DNA from: Bdellovibrionales bacterium
GTDB taxonomy: Bacteria; Bdellovibrionota; Bdellovibrionia; Bdellovibrionales; JAKFYE01
DNA length: 64,000 nucleotides
Reading direction: 5' to 3'
Assembly (NCBI GenBank): GCA_021731045.1
Contig: JAKFYE010000013.1
Location: 21,402-85,401, forward strand
Shown here one piece after another: positions 34,946 through 43,469 of the stretch. The notes under the pieces are model-generated. The model did no database searches. It worked only from the letters and a program-made list of their open reading frames with translations, and was not told the DNA's origin. Numbering within the stretch: position 1 is the first letter of the stretch; each line of letters opens with the position of its first letter. The translations under genes were made by a program, and so were the position numbers.

Positions 34946-35332
34946 TTATTCAATACACTTAAAGGCAAGGTAATTGTAATTTACAAGTACCGGAAAAGAA
35001 TTATTGCCTTCCGTTTGTGAAAAAACAATTTCGAGAGACTTCCCCTTAGAAACAATAGCGCCAAAAGTCTTAGCTGGTCGATGATCATCACCGTATTGTT
35101 TGGTTCCGGCCGTCTCAGTCAAAAGTTTATATTTATTGGGATGGCAAAACTCTTCCATTTTCGCTAAGGCATCTCGTCGCCTCATTTCTTTTACAGGACT
35201 TGCGCCTTGATCTAAATATTCGAGTACACCCGTTCGTTTTTCATGGTCTTTAAGAACCCAATTAGCGTCCATGATAGTTGCGAAGGCCATTTGGTAGTAA
35301 AGACTCAATATGATAGTTAGACCCAGCGTCAT
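34946..35332 (-). CDS. Small secreted protein of unknown function
   Basis: The protein has 128 residues with an N-terminal hydrophobic segment (LGLTIILSLYYQMAFA) likely to be a signal peptide. The mature part has two Cys (EEFCHPNK and the C-terminal FKCIE), possibly a disulfide linking the last strand. I recognise no family. It is the first gene of a two-gene unit with 34201-34929. The 136 bp upstream separate it from maiA on the same strand and probably hold the promoter. Confidence 0.65.
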   Translation of the reverse strand: MTLGLTIILSLYYQMAFATIMDANWVLKDHEKRTGVLEYLDQGASPVKEMRRRDALAKMEEFCHPNKYKLLTETAGTKQYGDDHRPAKTFGAIVSKGKSLEIVFSQTEGNNSFPVLVNYNYLAFKCIE

Positions 35333-35468
35333 AACAACTCCAATTTAAAATATTAATGCTTAAAAAGTAATATACCTATTTCTGGTTTTTTTGTCCATTG
35401 GCCAAAGTGATGACGCATCCTTTGTGACTAAAAAGGTAACCCAAAACTTGCAGAATAAACTAACTTTA

Positions 35469-36119
35469 CTAAGCTTCGAAATCGGGTTGCTGAGATGGAT
35501 GTGCTTTTTGAAACGCCTCGAGTTTTGAGCAGTTTTCACTCACGCGAAGGATATTGGGACAGGCGCTGAGATCAACTTTGAATCTTTGCGCGCCGAAAAC
35601 TTGGGGAACTAAAAAAACATCGGCGGCCGTCACTTGATCTCCGAAAGAATATGTTCCAGAAGATTTTTGGAGCAGTTCTTCAAGAACGCTCATTCCTTTG
35701 CCAACCCAATTTTGAATCCACTGGTCACGAAGGTCTTTATTTTGCGGAAATTTTTCTTCTAAAAACTGTGTCACTTTTAAGTTTCCGAGGGGCTGAATAC
35801 CGGAGTTGATCACTTCGCAAAATCGCAAAATTTGCGCACGCGTTTTAGCATCCTTAGAAAACAGCTTTGGACCATTATATTGATGCTCTAAATAATCAAT
35901 GATCGCCATAGATTCGCTCAGAACAAACGCGCCGTCTACCAGAGTCGGAACTTGTTCTGCGGGATTCAATTTTTTGTAATCATTGGAGTGTTGCTCCCCA
36001 CCTTTCTTTACAAGGTGAATCGAGCGGTACTCGTACGGAAGCCCTTTTAAATTAAGAGCAATACGAACGCGGTAAGATGCCGAACTTCTAAAATACGAGT
36101 AAAGAATGAGCGTGTTCAT
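35469..36119 (-). CDS. maiA: Maleylacetoacetate isomerase
   Basis: This zeta-class glutathione transferase isomerises maleylacetoacetate to fumarylacetoacetate in tyrosine breakdown. The catalytic motif SSAS (residues 12-15) in YSYFRSSASYRVRIALNLKG is the zeta-class signature, with LNPAEQVPTLVDG and the SMAIIDYLE glutathione-binding segment. The 216-residue length is normal. It is divergent from a fumarylacetoacetate hydrolase-family gene, the next step in the pathway, sharing the 130-bp gap 36120-36249. This gives two consecutive enzymes side by side. Homogentisate dioxygenase is not in the window. Confidence 0.93.
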   Translation of the reverse strand: MNTLILYSYFRSSASYRVRIALNLKGLPYEYRSIHLVKKGGEQHSNDYKKLNPAEQVPTLVDGAFVLSESMAIIDYLEHQYNGPKLFSKDAKTRAQILRFCEVINSGIQPLGNLKVTQFLEEKFPQNKDLRDQWIQNWVGKGMSVLEELLQKSSGTYSFGDQVTAADVFLVPQVFGAQRFKVDLSACPNILRVSENCSKLEAFQKAHPSQQPDFEA

Positions 36120-36249
36120 GCACTCAAACTAACTTTGAATTCGTATCTCGTCAAAATCTACTCACGGAATAAACACGCCAAGGTCTCTAGCCACGCGTCA
36201 ACATTCAAATAAGTGACATCATAAACGAGTCACGTTAGGTCTTAGGACT

Positions 36250-37248
36250 ATGAAACTGGGCTCCTTAAGAGATTCTAAAAGACGTGACGGAATTCCCGTC
36301 GTGATCAGTCAAGATAACAAAACGGCCGTGCGTTTTGACTCAATCGCGAATTCACTTCGTGAAGCCATCGAAAATTGGAGTGAGTGTAAACCAAAGCTAG
36401 AGACTCTCTTTCGCGATCTCAATACCGGACGTGCCGACAAGAGCTTTTCCATTGATGAAAATGCATTTCACTCTCCTCTCCCGCGCAGTTTTCAGTGGGC
36501 CGATGGTTCGGCGTTTATTCAACACGTAAAACTCGTACGTAAAGCGCGCAATGCCCCTTTGCCTGAAACCCTCATGACCGTTCCGCTCATGTATCAGGGT
36601 GGAAGCGACACTATGCTGTCTCCACGCGAAGACATTCCGCTTCGTTCAGAAAAATATGGAATGGATTTCGAGGGTGAATTCGCCATCATTACAGATTTTG
36701 TACCTATGGGCACTACGGCTGAGGAGGCGCTAAAACATATTATTTTAATTGTGATGGTCAACGATGTCTCTTTGCGCGGACTCATCCCCGATGAACTTGC
36801 AAACGGGTTTGGATTTTTTCAATCAAAACCCTCTACTGCGTTTGGCCCTTTTGCGGTGACGCCCGACGAACTTGGCGATTCGTGGAAGAACGGACGTGTG
36901 CACTTACCATTGCATTCCGAGTACAACGGCAAATGGTTTGGCCACCCTGATGGTGGAGAAATGCATTTTCATTTTGGTCAAATCATCGCGCACGCCGCGC
37001 GTACACGTGATCTCGGACCCGGTACCATTATCGGCAGTGGAACGGTTTCCAACGAAGATGAAACCAGAGGTTCGAGCTGTTTGGCAGAAAAACGAATGCT
37101 CGAACAAATCAAAAACGGAAAAATTGAAACTCCCTTTATGAAAGTCGGCGATACAATCAAATTTGAATGTTTTGATAAGAATAAGAAAAATATTTTTGGA
37201 ACTATCTTTCAAAAAATCGTGAAAGCAAAAATTCCAGACAACTATTAA
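36250..37248 (+). CDS. Fumarylacetoacetate hydrolase-family protein
   Basis: The protein has 332 residues and hydrolyses fumarylacetoacetate to fumarate and acetoacetate, the last step of tyrosine catabolism. Family signals are SAFIQHVKLVRKARN, GMDFEGEFAIITDFVP (metal-binding acidic residues), VMVNDVSLRG, QSKPSTAFGPFAVTPDELG and LGPGTIIGSGTVSNED. The N-terminal 80-residue extension matches the bacterial FahA-like form. It is divergent from maiA, which supports the specific reaction over other FAH-superfamily activities. It is followed 20 bp on by an outer-membrane protein gene. Confidence 0.88.
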   Translation: MKLGSLRDSKRRDGIPVVISQDNKTAVRFDSIANSLREAIENWSECKPKLETLFRDLNTGRADKSFSIDENAFHSPLPRSFQWADGSAFIQHVKLVRKARNAPLPETLMTVPLMYQGGSDTMLSPREDIPLRSEKYGMDFEGEFAIITDFVPMGTTAEEALKHIILIVMVNDVSLRGLIPDELANGFGFFQSKPSTAFGPFAVTPDELGDSWKNGRVHLPLHSEYNGKWFGHPDGGEMHFHFGQIIAHAARTRDLGPGTIIGSGTVSNEDETRGSSCLAEKRMLEQIKNGKIETPFMKVGDTIKFECFDKNKKNIFGTIFQKIVKAKIPDNY

Positions 37249-37267
37249 CCGTCTAACCGGAGGACGA

Positions 37268-37945
37268 ATGAAAAAATTGGGATTGATTCTTATTGCGCTG
37301 GGAGTAAGTGCCTTTGCTTTTAATACCTTAGCCGCAGAAAAACCTTCGAAAACAAAAAAACCTGAAACTACCGTTGAAGCCGTTCATCCTGAGCGTGACC
37401 ACACGGTTGAAGCCGATGACGTAAATGTAAAAAGAGAAAAAACCGTTTACGCAGGCTCAAGCAATCACTCAATGAACTTTGTCTTTCAACCGTTACCGCT
37501 TCTCTTAGGCATAGTGAATTTTGATTTGGATTTTAAATTGTCTAAGAGCATGACCCTCGGACCTTCGCTTATGTATTGGGACTCTGATTTTTTAAGCACC
37601 CATATACGCGCTTATTCTCTTGGTATTCGCGCTAACTTTTATCCGGGCGGCGAAGCACTTGATAGCGACGGCTTATACGTTGGACCTTCTATCAATTACA
37701 TGTCTATGAAGGCAGAAAAAAACAATCTCTCGGCCGAAATCAAAGGCACGGTTTTCACAACCGTCGCGGGCTATCAATGGATATGGGACAGCTTTAACAT
37801 CATGCTAGGTGGTGGTTTTACGATTTCAAACTTCCCAGATAAAGTGACAGTTAAAAATACTACGAGCAATTCTCAGGAAGAAGTTTCGGTTGGTGTCGCT
37901 TCAACTGGCTTAGCACTCGAATTTGGATTGGGATTTGCGTTTTAG
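37268..37945 (+). CDS. Outer-membrane beta-barrel protein
   Basis: The protein has 225 residues: signal peptide (MKKLGLILIALGVSAFAFNTLAA), a charged periplasmic stretch (residues about 25-65), then strands of alternating residues (NHSMNFVFQPLPLLLGIVNF, MTLGPSLMYWDSDF, YSLGIRANFYPGG) ending in EFGLGFAF with terminal Phe. This is an outer-membrane barrel of the DUF3575/OmpW-like kind. A GGAGG Shine-Dalgarno lies just upstream. It lies 20 bp downstream of the FAH gene and is followed by a strong hairpin, so it ends the unit. Ligand unknown. Confidence 0.72.
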   Translation: MKKLGLILIALGVSAFAFNTLAAEKPSKTKKPETTVEAVHPERDHTVEADDVNVKREKTVYAGSSNHSMNFVFQPLPLLLGIVNFDLDFKLSKSMTLGPSLMYWDSDFLSTHIRAYSLGIRANFYPGGEALDSDGLYVGPSINYMSMKAEKNNLSAEIKGTVFTTVAGYQWIWDSFNIMLGGGFTISNFPDKVTVKNTTSNSQEEVSVGVASTGLALEFGLGFAF

Positions 37946-37955
37946 TGAGTAGATC

Positions 37956-38007
37956 AAAGGATCGAGGTGGCGAGGTCCATCCTTAGACAACGCCTCCCGA
38001 TCCTTTT
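37956..38007 (+). terminator. Stem-loop terminator after the FAH/barrel unit
   Basis: AAAGGATCG pairs with CGATCCTTT, and GAGG and GGCG inside pair with CGCC and CTC across a one-base bulge, so the stem is about 15 bp. It is followed by a short T run (TTTT). The fit to a rho-independent terminator is good. Confidence 0.65.
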
Positions 38008-38206
38008 AGTGTTCAGATAATCTTAACTTACGTCAATTATGTTTTTAAGAATCTTAAATTCATATCGTTGGAGTCCAAATCTCCATAAAATCTCGAGATC
38101 CGACATCTCTCTTTTGAAACTGTTTTTAGATTGTCCTATAAAATCCATAAGATGCGAAAACCCATCGTAGAAAACCCACGCGCCAGTTTCTTTGATCTCT
38201 CTTTTT

Positions 38207-38224
38207 AAATACGGACCCGTATTT
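38207..38224. terminator. Symmetric hairpin, possible bidirectional terminator
   Basis: AAATACG and CGTATTT flank a 4-base loop (GACC). T residues flank it on both sides (CTTTTT before, TTTTATAG after in effect), so it could stop transcription on either strand. It lies in the gap ahead of the DMT transporter gene. Confidence 0.4.
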
Positions 38225-38456
38225 TATAGTCAGGGGGAGAAGGCAATATTGTTTATTATTAAAGCACTCCCACCTTCATAAACTGGTCTATTCTTAAAAT
38301 AATGCAAAGAGTCGTCCTCTCTTCAAATTTATATGGCCCTAGTGATGGTCTTTGTAGTGTTTACAGCGAGTACAAATGCTCCTCCATGACGGTTGACTCA
38401 GCCTTAACTTTTGATGGATAACCTTTAAAATTTTAAAATCGTCACGTTAGGATTTT

Positions 38457-38534
38457 ATGAGTTCCGCACTACTGGTTCTTGAATATTTTATTTTGCTAGT
38501 CCTATTTTGCGTCGCCGCTTCCAATATTTTGTAA
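38457..38534 (+). CDS. Small hydrophobic peptide ORF upstream of the DMT gene
   Basis: ATG at 38457 follows AGGA at 4 bp and opens a 25-codon frame, beginning MSSALLVLEYFILLVLF and ending in CVAASNIL, stop at 38532-38534. About 20 of the residues are hydrophobic, so the peptide would span a membrane once. It lies 12 bp before the DMT transporter ATG, which itself lacks a strong Shine-Dalgarno, so translational coupling is possible. The frame is short and could be chance. Confidence 0.35.
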   Translation: MSSALLVLEYFILLVLFCVAASNIL

Positions 38535-38546
38535 GCCTATTTTTTA

Positions 38547-39431
38547 ATGCAAAAAGAGTTGCTTCCTTATTTTTTCGCTCTTGGAGCCAACTTGGCTTTT
38601 TCTTGGGCCACGATTGTCTTTGCCCATTTTTCTAAAACAGCTTCGGCATTGTGGATGAATGTTTTTAAAGCCACAATCGCGTTTACCGTTTTTGGCCTTA
38701 TCTTTCTATTTTTTGGAGATCATCATTGGCCAGAACAAACAACTTTAATAAGTTTTCTGTTAAGTGGATTTTTGGGGTTGGCTTTAGGAGATTGGTTTTT
38801 ACTTAAAGCCTTTGCGACACTCGGAGCTTCGCGCGTACTCATGCTCTACGGTTTTCAACCACTGATGTTAGGTGTTGCGGGTTATTTATTATTTCATCAA
38901 AGTGTACCGTTAGAAAAACTCGTGGCGATTATTTTTCTGGTGGCGTGCCTTTTTGTATTTTCACTCGAAAATTTAAGAAAATACGGCCAGTGGCATTTGA
39001 AAGCGTTATTTATAGGTTTGATTGGCATCAGTCTCGACACCCTAGGCGTCGTACTGACCCGATATGGATTTGAAAACAGTCCCTCGATCACGCCGCTCGA
39101 TTGCAACTTTTATCGCGCCTGTGGGGCCATCGCCGGTTTTGTTGTTTTCTCATTTTTTGTCCCCCTTCGCATACATCAAACACTTCTTAAGTTTGATCGC
39201 AAACAACGAGCGCTCCTAATAATTGCGAGTCTTTCAGGCACGTTTCTCTCACTTTATCTTTATCTCTCTGCGGTTCGCATCGGACATCTGGCCACGATTT
39301 CATCAATCGGCATCACCGCCCCCCTCTTTGCGGGAATTCTAGAAAGTTTTGTGCAACGCAAGCTCCCAAGCCTCTACTTGGTCATCGCGTTTTTACTTTT
39401 TGCATGTGGATTTCTTATTCTTGTCTACTGA
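38547..39431 (+). CDS. DMT/EamA-family transporter
   Basis: The protein has 294 residues with about ten hydrophobic segments in two five-helix repeats, as in EamA/DMT permeases. The first repeat contains GFLGLALGDWFLLKAFATLG and VLMLYGFQPLMLGV; the second contains LIASLSGTFLSLYLYLSAV-like helices (here IIASLSGTFLSLYLYLSAV) and SSIGITAPLFAGILES. It would move a small metabolite across the inner membrane; the substrate is unknown. A small hydrophobic ORF ends 12 bp upstream. The AstE-like gene follows 37 bp after the stop, so they may be co-transcribed. Confidence 0.85.
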   Translation: MQKELLPYFFALGANLAFSWATIVFAHFSKTASALWMNVFKATIAFTVFGLIFLFFGDHHWPEQTTLISFLLSGFLGLALGDWFLLKAFATLGASRVLMLYGFQPLMLGVAGYLLFHQSVPLEKLVAIIFLVACLFVFSLENLRKYGQWHLKALFIGLIGISLDTLGVVLTRYGFENSPSITPLDCNFYRACGAIAGFVVFSFFVPLRIHQTLLKFDRKQRALLIIASLSGTFLSLYLYLSAVRIGHLATISSIGITAPLFAGILESFVQRKLPSLYLVIAFLLFACGFLILVY

Positions 39432-39468
39432 GCTTGATGTTTGCGATTCCAGTCGTTAGAGTTTTTAT

Positions 39469-40479
39469 GTGGATTTTGAATCGCAGCTTAAAGAATTTGA
39501 ATCACACTACAGCAACCTCAAAGATCGCGATCAAATTGCAGAGGATCTCGGTCCTCATACCTTCGTACTTAAATCAAAAAAACGAGCGCACGAAACAAAG
39601 GACATTGATCTGCTCTTTCTTGCACTTATCCACGGCAATGAAGTCGGTGGGGTTGCCGTTTTAAATCACGTGCTCAAAAGCATGACCGAAGGAAAGTTCA
39701 AGCCCGATATTAAAATGGCTTTCGCACTAGGAAACGTCGAAGCCGGTTTTAAAAATTCTCGCTTTGTAGAAAAAGATTTAAATCGTATTTTTGGAACTTA
39801 CGAAACCGCCACGCACGAAGATCGACGCGCGCGTGAACTAGAGACTCTCTTAAAACGAAGTCGTTATATTTTAGATATTCACCAGACCATTGAGCCAACC
39901 GCAAGCCCGTTTTTTATTTTCGGCTTTGATAAAAAATCTTTCGTTATGGCTCACACCATCGCACCGAGTCTGCCTATTATCAGCTATTCCATTAATGAAC
40001 GTAAAGAGAACGGGCTGGTCGCCACCTCCTACGCTATTGAGCAAGGAGGCGTAGCCGTAACCGCCGAGCTAGGCCAAAAAGGCTTCGACCATACACAATT
40101 GGACCTTGGCTACGGTCTCTGCCGACGTGCCTATTGGTACGTAAAGAACCAGCGCCTTCATGCTTTGAAAAACTTTTTTCTTTCTATCGTATTAAGAAAA
40201 TCGAAACCGCATGCGGATGATAAAATTTTGATTTTTAGTTATCGTCATCTAAATGAGGGCGCAACGAACAATCTTATGCCTGGTTTCACAAATTTTATGG
40301 ATATCAAAAAAGGCCAAAAGTTAGGCGTCAGCTCTAAGGGAGATATTCTATCTCCGCTGGATGGAAAAATTTTATTTCCTAAATATGGTCAGGCCAAACA
40401 AGAGTCCAAAGAGCTCTTCGTCATTCTCGAACAACTCAACGTTCAAAATTTTTTAAAAAGATTCAATCTTACGCTTTAA
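39469..40479 (+). CDS. AstE/aspartoacylase-family zinc carboxypeptidase-like enzyme
   Basis: The protein has 336 residues. The zinc site is His55-Gly-Asn-Glu58 (LALIHGNEVGG) with a third ligand at His138 (ILDIHQT), and DLNRIF (residues 103-108) is the substrate-binding motif. A C-terminal extension with LNEGATNNLMPGFTNFMDIK is the aspartoacylase/succinylglutamate desuccinylase tail. It deacylates an N-acyl amino acid; no arginine-succinyl operon is around, so the substrate is uncertain. The start is GTG at 39469 (TTAGAG upstream). It follows the DMT transporter gene by 37 bp. Confidence 0.85.
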   Translation: MDFESQLKEFESHYSNLKDRDQIAEDLGPHTFVLKSKKRAHETKDIDLLFLALIHGNEVGGVAVLNHVLKSMTEGKFKPDIKMAFALGNVEAGFKNSRFVEKDLNRIFGTYETATHEDRRARELETLLKRSRYILDIHQTIEPTASPFFIFGFDKKSFVMAHTIAPSLPIISYSINERKENGLVATSYAIEQGGVAVTAELGQKGFDHTQLDLGYGLCRRAYWYVKNQRLHALKNFFLSIVLRKSKPHADDKILIFSYRHLNEGATNNLMPGFTNFMDIKKGQKLGVSSKGDILSPLDGKILFPKYGQAKQESKELFVILEQLNVQNFLKRFNLTL

Positions 40480-40612
40480 CAAAGTTAATTTAGATGTAAA
40501 TCGACTCATATCCCAAGCTCTGTAAATAAATGATTTCTGCATAAGGGGATAACGTTCTGCGACACCTTTAAAACAAAACTTAAAGCCTCATGCACAATTA
40601 TAAAGAGTCACA

Positions 40613-40668
40613 CCTTGCCCAATAAGTCTTTTCCGGCCACCTTTATGAAAAGACTAATTGGGACAAGG
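40613..40668. repeat. Imperfect inverted repeat in the gap before the TIGR03546 gene
   Basis: A left arm (40613-40633, CCTTGCCCAATAAG...) pairs with a right arm (40647-40668, GAAAAGACTAATTGGG...) over about 21 bp with one mismatch and one extra base, around a 13-base loop. It lies between the AstE-like and DUF2062 genes, with no T run next to it, so it is more likely an operator, a processing stem or a degenerate element than a terminator. Confidence 0.5.
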
Positions 40669-40739
40669 CACTAGACAGGCCTATCGTTTTTTGTGATGCT
40701 TGAGCCTACGCCTCTAATTTTTTGTGCACGGGAGAAGAC

Positions 40740-41270
40740 ATGACATTATTGTTAAAACAGATTTTTGCCTTTATTAAATTGCTCAACTCCGATCAAGGAA
40801 CCAATCAAATCGCAGCAGGTATCGCCTGCGGATTGATTTTAGGCTTCGCACCCGCATTTTCTCTTCAAACCCTTTTTGTTATTTTTTGTCTCTTCTTTTT
40901 TCGCATTCAAATTGGTGCGGCTACTTTAGCCGCATTCTTCTTTGCGTTCCCAGCGTATCTCTTTGATCCTGTTTTTCACAAAATTGGCGTTATGATTCTT
41001 GAACAAGACGGTTTAAAGCCTTTATTCACTACGCTTTACAATATGCCCATTGTTCCGTTTACAAAATTTTATAATTCGGTCGTGATGGGTGCGGGCGTAA
41101 CCAGCCTGGTGCTGGCCCCTTTCGTCTTTATACTTTCTAAATATTTAGTCATAAAATATCGCGTGACGGTCGTAGCGCGCTTCCGAGAGACCAAGTTTTG
41201 GAAGCTCGTAAAAGCCACTAGCTTTTACAAATGGTACGTAAAATACGATCAGATCTACGGCGCAGTTTAA
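40740..41270 (+). CDS. DUF2062 membrane protein, TIGR03546 type
   Basis: The protein has 176 residues. The DUF2062 pattern GLILGFAPAFSLQTLFVIF is followed by two or three more hydrophobic segments (IGAATLAAFFFAFPAYLF, GVTSLVLAPFVFILSKYL) and a basic C-terminus. The ATG at 40740 follows GGGAG at 6 bp and is preferred to a TTG at 40722. TIGR03546 members are usually encoded next to TIGR03545 members, and here the TIGR03545 gene starts 25 bp downstream. Function unknown; the pair probably forms an inner-membrane complex. Confidence 0.82.
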   Translation: MTLLLKQIFAFIKLLNSDQGTNQIAAGIACGLILGFAPAFSLQTLFVIFCLFFFRIQIGAATLAAFFFAFPAYLFDPVFHKIGVMILEQDGLKPLFTTLYNMPIVPFTKFYNSVVMGAGVTSLVLAPFVFILSKYLVIKYRVTVVARFRETKFWKLVKATSFYKWYVKYDQIYGAV

Positions 41271-41294
41271 TTTTCAAAATAAAGCGAGAGCAAA

Positions 41295-43250
41295 ATGAAT
41301 AACGAAAACACGACTCAAAACTCCACACCACCGGTAAAAAAACCAAAAAGAAAAGGCCCCATCCGCTTCGAGGCCGTAATACCTTTTACGGTGATTCTCA
41401 TCCTGATTATTTGTTACTTTAAATTTTTCTTTGATTTACATCTTAAAAAAGCCATTGAATTAGGTGGCTACTACGCCAACGGCGCCGAAGTCGATGTTGC
41501 GAGTCTTCACACTAGTTTTTGGGATTTATCATTTGAAATGACCGGACTCGAAGTGACCGATGCCAAACGTCCAACTAAAAACATATTAAAAATCGAACGT
41601 ATTTATTCAAACCTTCTCTGGGATGCAATACTCAGATTTAAATTTGTTGTTGAAACCTCAGGAATTACCGGCATCCAAACATACGTCGATCGCAAATCTC
41701 CGGGCAAAGTCAAACCTCCTGAAGAAAAATCGACGGATAAGGGCGGAGGTTTTGACACCGTTAAAGATAAAACTTTAGATGTGGCCAAACAAGAGTTCAA
41801 AGGTAACGCCGTAGGCGATGTGGCAAAATTAGCAGATGGCGCTGATCTCGGTGGCACCTTGGGAAATATTGAAGGTCAGCTCAAGTCCAAAGCTTACATC
41901 GAGCAACTCTCTAAAGAACTTGAAGGCAAAGATAAAGAGTGGAAAGCCAAAATCGATTCTCTCCCGAAGGGACCAGAAATTGATAATCTTAAAAAGAGAA
42001 TTTCGAGCATAAAAATTAACACCAGCAATTTTGCGGAACTTCAAAAAAATCTTAAAGAGATTGATTCTATCGCTCGAGAAGCCAATGATAAAGTTGGCGG
42101 CATACAAAAAATTGGCAATGAGTTACGTGCCGACATCGATAAATATTCTAAGGCCGTAGCCGAAGTCGATGCGCTCGTAAAAGAAGATCAAAAAATGCTC
42201 CAAAATCGTCTTAAAATTCCGAGCTTAGACGCAAAAGATTTAGCAAAAAATCTTTTTGGTCCTATGGTTATGGAAAAACTCGCAAAAGCAGAAGAGTACA
42301 TGCGACTCGCCCGTAAATACATGCCCCCTAAAAAGACTGCAGAACAAAAAGCCGCATTGGAAGCTGAAAAAATTAAGCCTCCTCCACGAGGTCAGGGCAT
42401 CAATTACCAATTTGGTCGACCAAACTCCTATCCGATGTTCTGGGTAAAACGAACCGACATTACGTCTAAAGCCGCCCAAGGCGGAATGAACGGAAACGTT
42501 CAGGGGTACATCACGGATCTCACTTCAGATCCTCCTACAGTCGGTCGTCCAACCATACTGGATGTGAAAGGTAGCTTTCCCGAACAGAAAATCACTTCAG
42601 CCGAGCTCAAGTTGGTGGTTGATCACGTCACGCATGTTCCTAAAGAGTCGGTGGATTTTACCGTTAATGGTTTTCCGGTCCAAGGACAAATGCTCTCCAA
42701 TAGCGACGACGTAAAATTTGGTTTTAACGATGCGATCGGTGGCTCCGCAATGTCGCTGAAGCTGCAAGAAGAAAAAGTAGACATGAAGTTGAACAATGCG
42801 ATCACGAATATTAACTACGTCGCTCAAGCCAAATCTCAACACGTCGATGATATTTTAAAAGGCGTCGTCAAAGATATTCCTAAAATTACGTTAGATGCGA
42901 GCGCGACAGGAACGTGGTCCGATCTTAAGCTCGGCATTGAGTCCAATCTTGCCTACGAACTTCAAAAAGGTTTTGAAAGACAGATTCAAGCCAAAATCGA
43001 TGAGGCCAAACGAAAGGTTGACGAATTTATCGAAAAAAATATTGGCTCAAAAAAGCGTGAGTTAACGGCTCAGTACGATAAGCTCAGCAATCAGTACTTA
43101 GGCGCGGCCGATAAAAAGAAAGAAGAAATCAACCAAGTAACGAATGCCGCTCAAAACAAAACCGAAGAAAGCAAAAAACAAGGTCAGAAACAGGGCGAAG
43201 AACAAGGCAAAAAAGTTCTCGAAGATCTTACCAAAAAATTTAAATTCTAA
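41295..43250 (+). CDS. TIGR03545-family protein, AsmA-like architecture
   Basis: The protein has 651 residues. A membrane anchor (residues about 27-47, AVIPFTVILILIICYFKFFF) follows a basic N-terminus. The large periplasmic part begins with AELGG-like and EVDVASLHTSFWDLSFEMTG, reminiscent of AsmA/YhdP-type proteins, then a long helical section (residues about 150-330), a strand-rich part (VQGYITDLTSDPPTVGRP, DVTHVP-like) and a coiled-coil tail (KRKVDEFIEKNIGSKKRELT). AsmA-like proteins bridge the envelope for lipid transport. The paired small membrane gene lies 24 bp upstream. Role inferred from architecture only. Confidence 0.8.
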   Translation: MNNENTTQNSTPPVKKPKRKGPIRFEAVIPFTVILILIICYFKFFFDLHLKKAIELGGYYANGAEVDVASLHTSFWDLSFEMTGLEVTDAKRPTKNILKIERIYSNLLWDAILRFKFVVETSGITGIQTYVDRKSPGKVKPPEEKSTDKGGGFDTVKDKTLDVAKQEFKGNAVGDVAKLADGADLGGTLGNIEGQLKSKAYIEQLSKELEGKDKEWKAKIDSLPKGPEIDNLKKRISSIKINTSNFAELQKNLKEIDSIAREANDKVGGIQKIGNELRADIDKYSKAVAEVDALVKEDQKMLQNRLKIPSLDAKDLAKNLFGPMVMEKLAKAEEYMRLARKYMPPKKTAEQKAALEAEKIKPPPRGQGINYQFGRPNSYPMFWVKRTDITSKAAQGGMNGNVQGYITDLTSDPPTVGRPTILDVKGSFPEQKITSAELKLVVDHVTHVPKESVDFTVNGFPVQGQMLSNSDDVKFGFNDAIGGSAMSLKLQEEKVDMKLNNAITNINYVAQAKSQHVDDILKGVVKDIPKITLDASATGTWSDLKLGIESNLAYELQKGFERQIQAKIDEAKRKVDEFIEKNIGSKKRELTAQYDKLSNQYLGAADKKKEEINQVTNAAQNKTEESKKQGQKQGEEQGKKVLEDLTKKFKF

Positions 43251-43264
43251 AATCAAATATGCTG

Positions 43265-43309
43265 ACAGGTCTTTAAAGCGTCTCAAATTGAAACGCTTTA
43301 AAGACCTGT
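43265..43309. terminator. Stem-loop after the TIGR03545 gene
   Basis: Perfect 17-bp arms begin at ACAGGTCTTTAAAGCGT (43265-43281) and pair with 43293-43309, separated by 11 bases. It lies 15 bp past the TIGR03545 stop. There is no long T tract (GTTACAC follows), so it would be a rho-dependent end, a protective stem or an inverted repeat. Confidence 0.5.
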
Positions 43310-43433
43310 TACACTCAAAAACCCCTCAGTCGGTATGTTAACAACTGTCTAAGTTTTAGCAGTTATCTCTAATAGGATTGTCCCCGTCTACGGCGTACGT
43401 TTTGCATTTTATCCATATATAATCTCAGTATAT

Positions 43434-43443
43434 CCCATATGGG
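43434..43443. promoter_or_regulatory. Short palindrome CCCATATGGG upstream of 43470
   Basis: A perfect 10-bp dyad lies 26 bp before the GTG start of the secreted protein gene, in the position expected for a promoter or operator. TATAAT-like sequence (about 43418) is just upstream. Low-information site. Confidence 0.3.
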
Positions 43444-43469
43444 GATGCTGTTTTGGGGGAATTATAAAA

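Larger units (their letters stand above)
37946..38546. other. 601-bp gap holding a terminator, a hairpin and a small ORF
   Basis: It starts with a long stem-loop (37956-38007) that ends the FAH/barrel unit, has a second hairpin at 38207-38224, and ends in a possible 25-codon small membrane-peptide ORF (38457-38534) just before the DMT transporter. In the middle (about 38230-38450) I see an AGGGGGAG but no good frame, and no tRNA or known riboswitch. The region may be a long leader. Confidence 0.6.
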
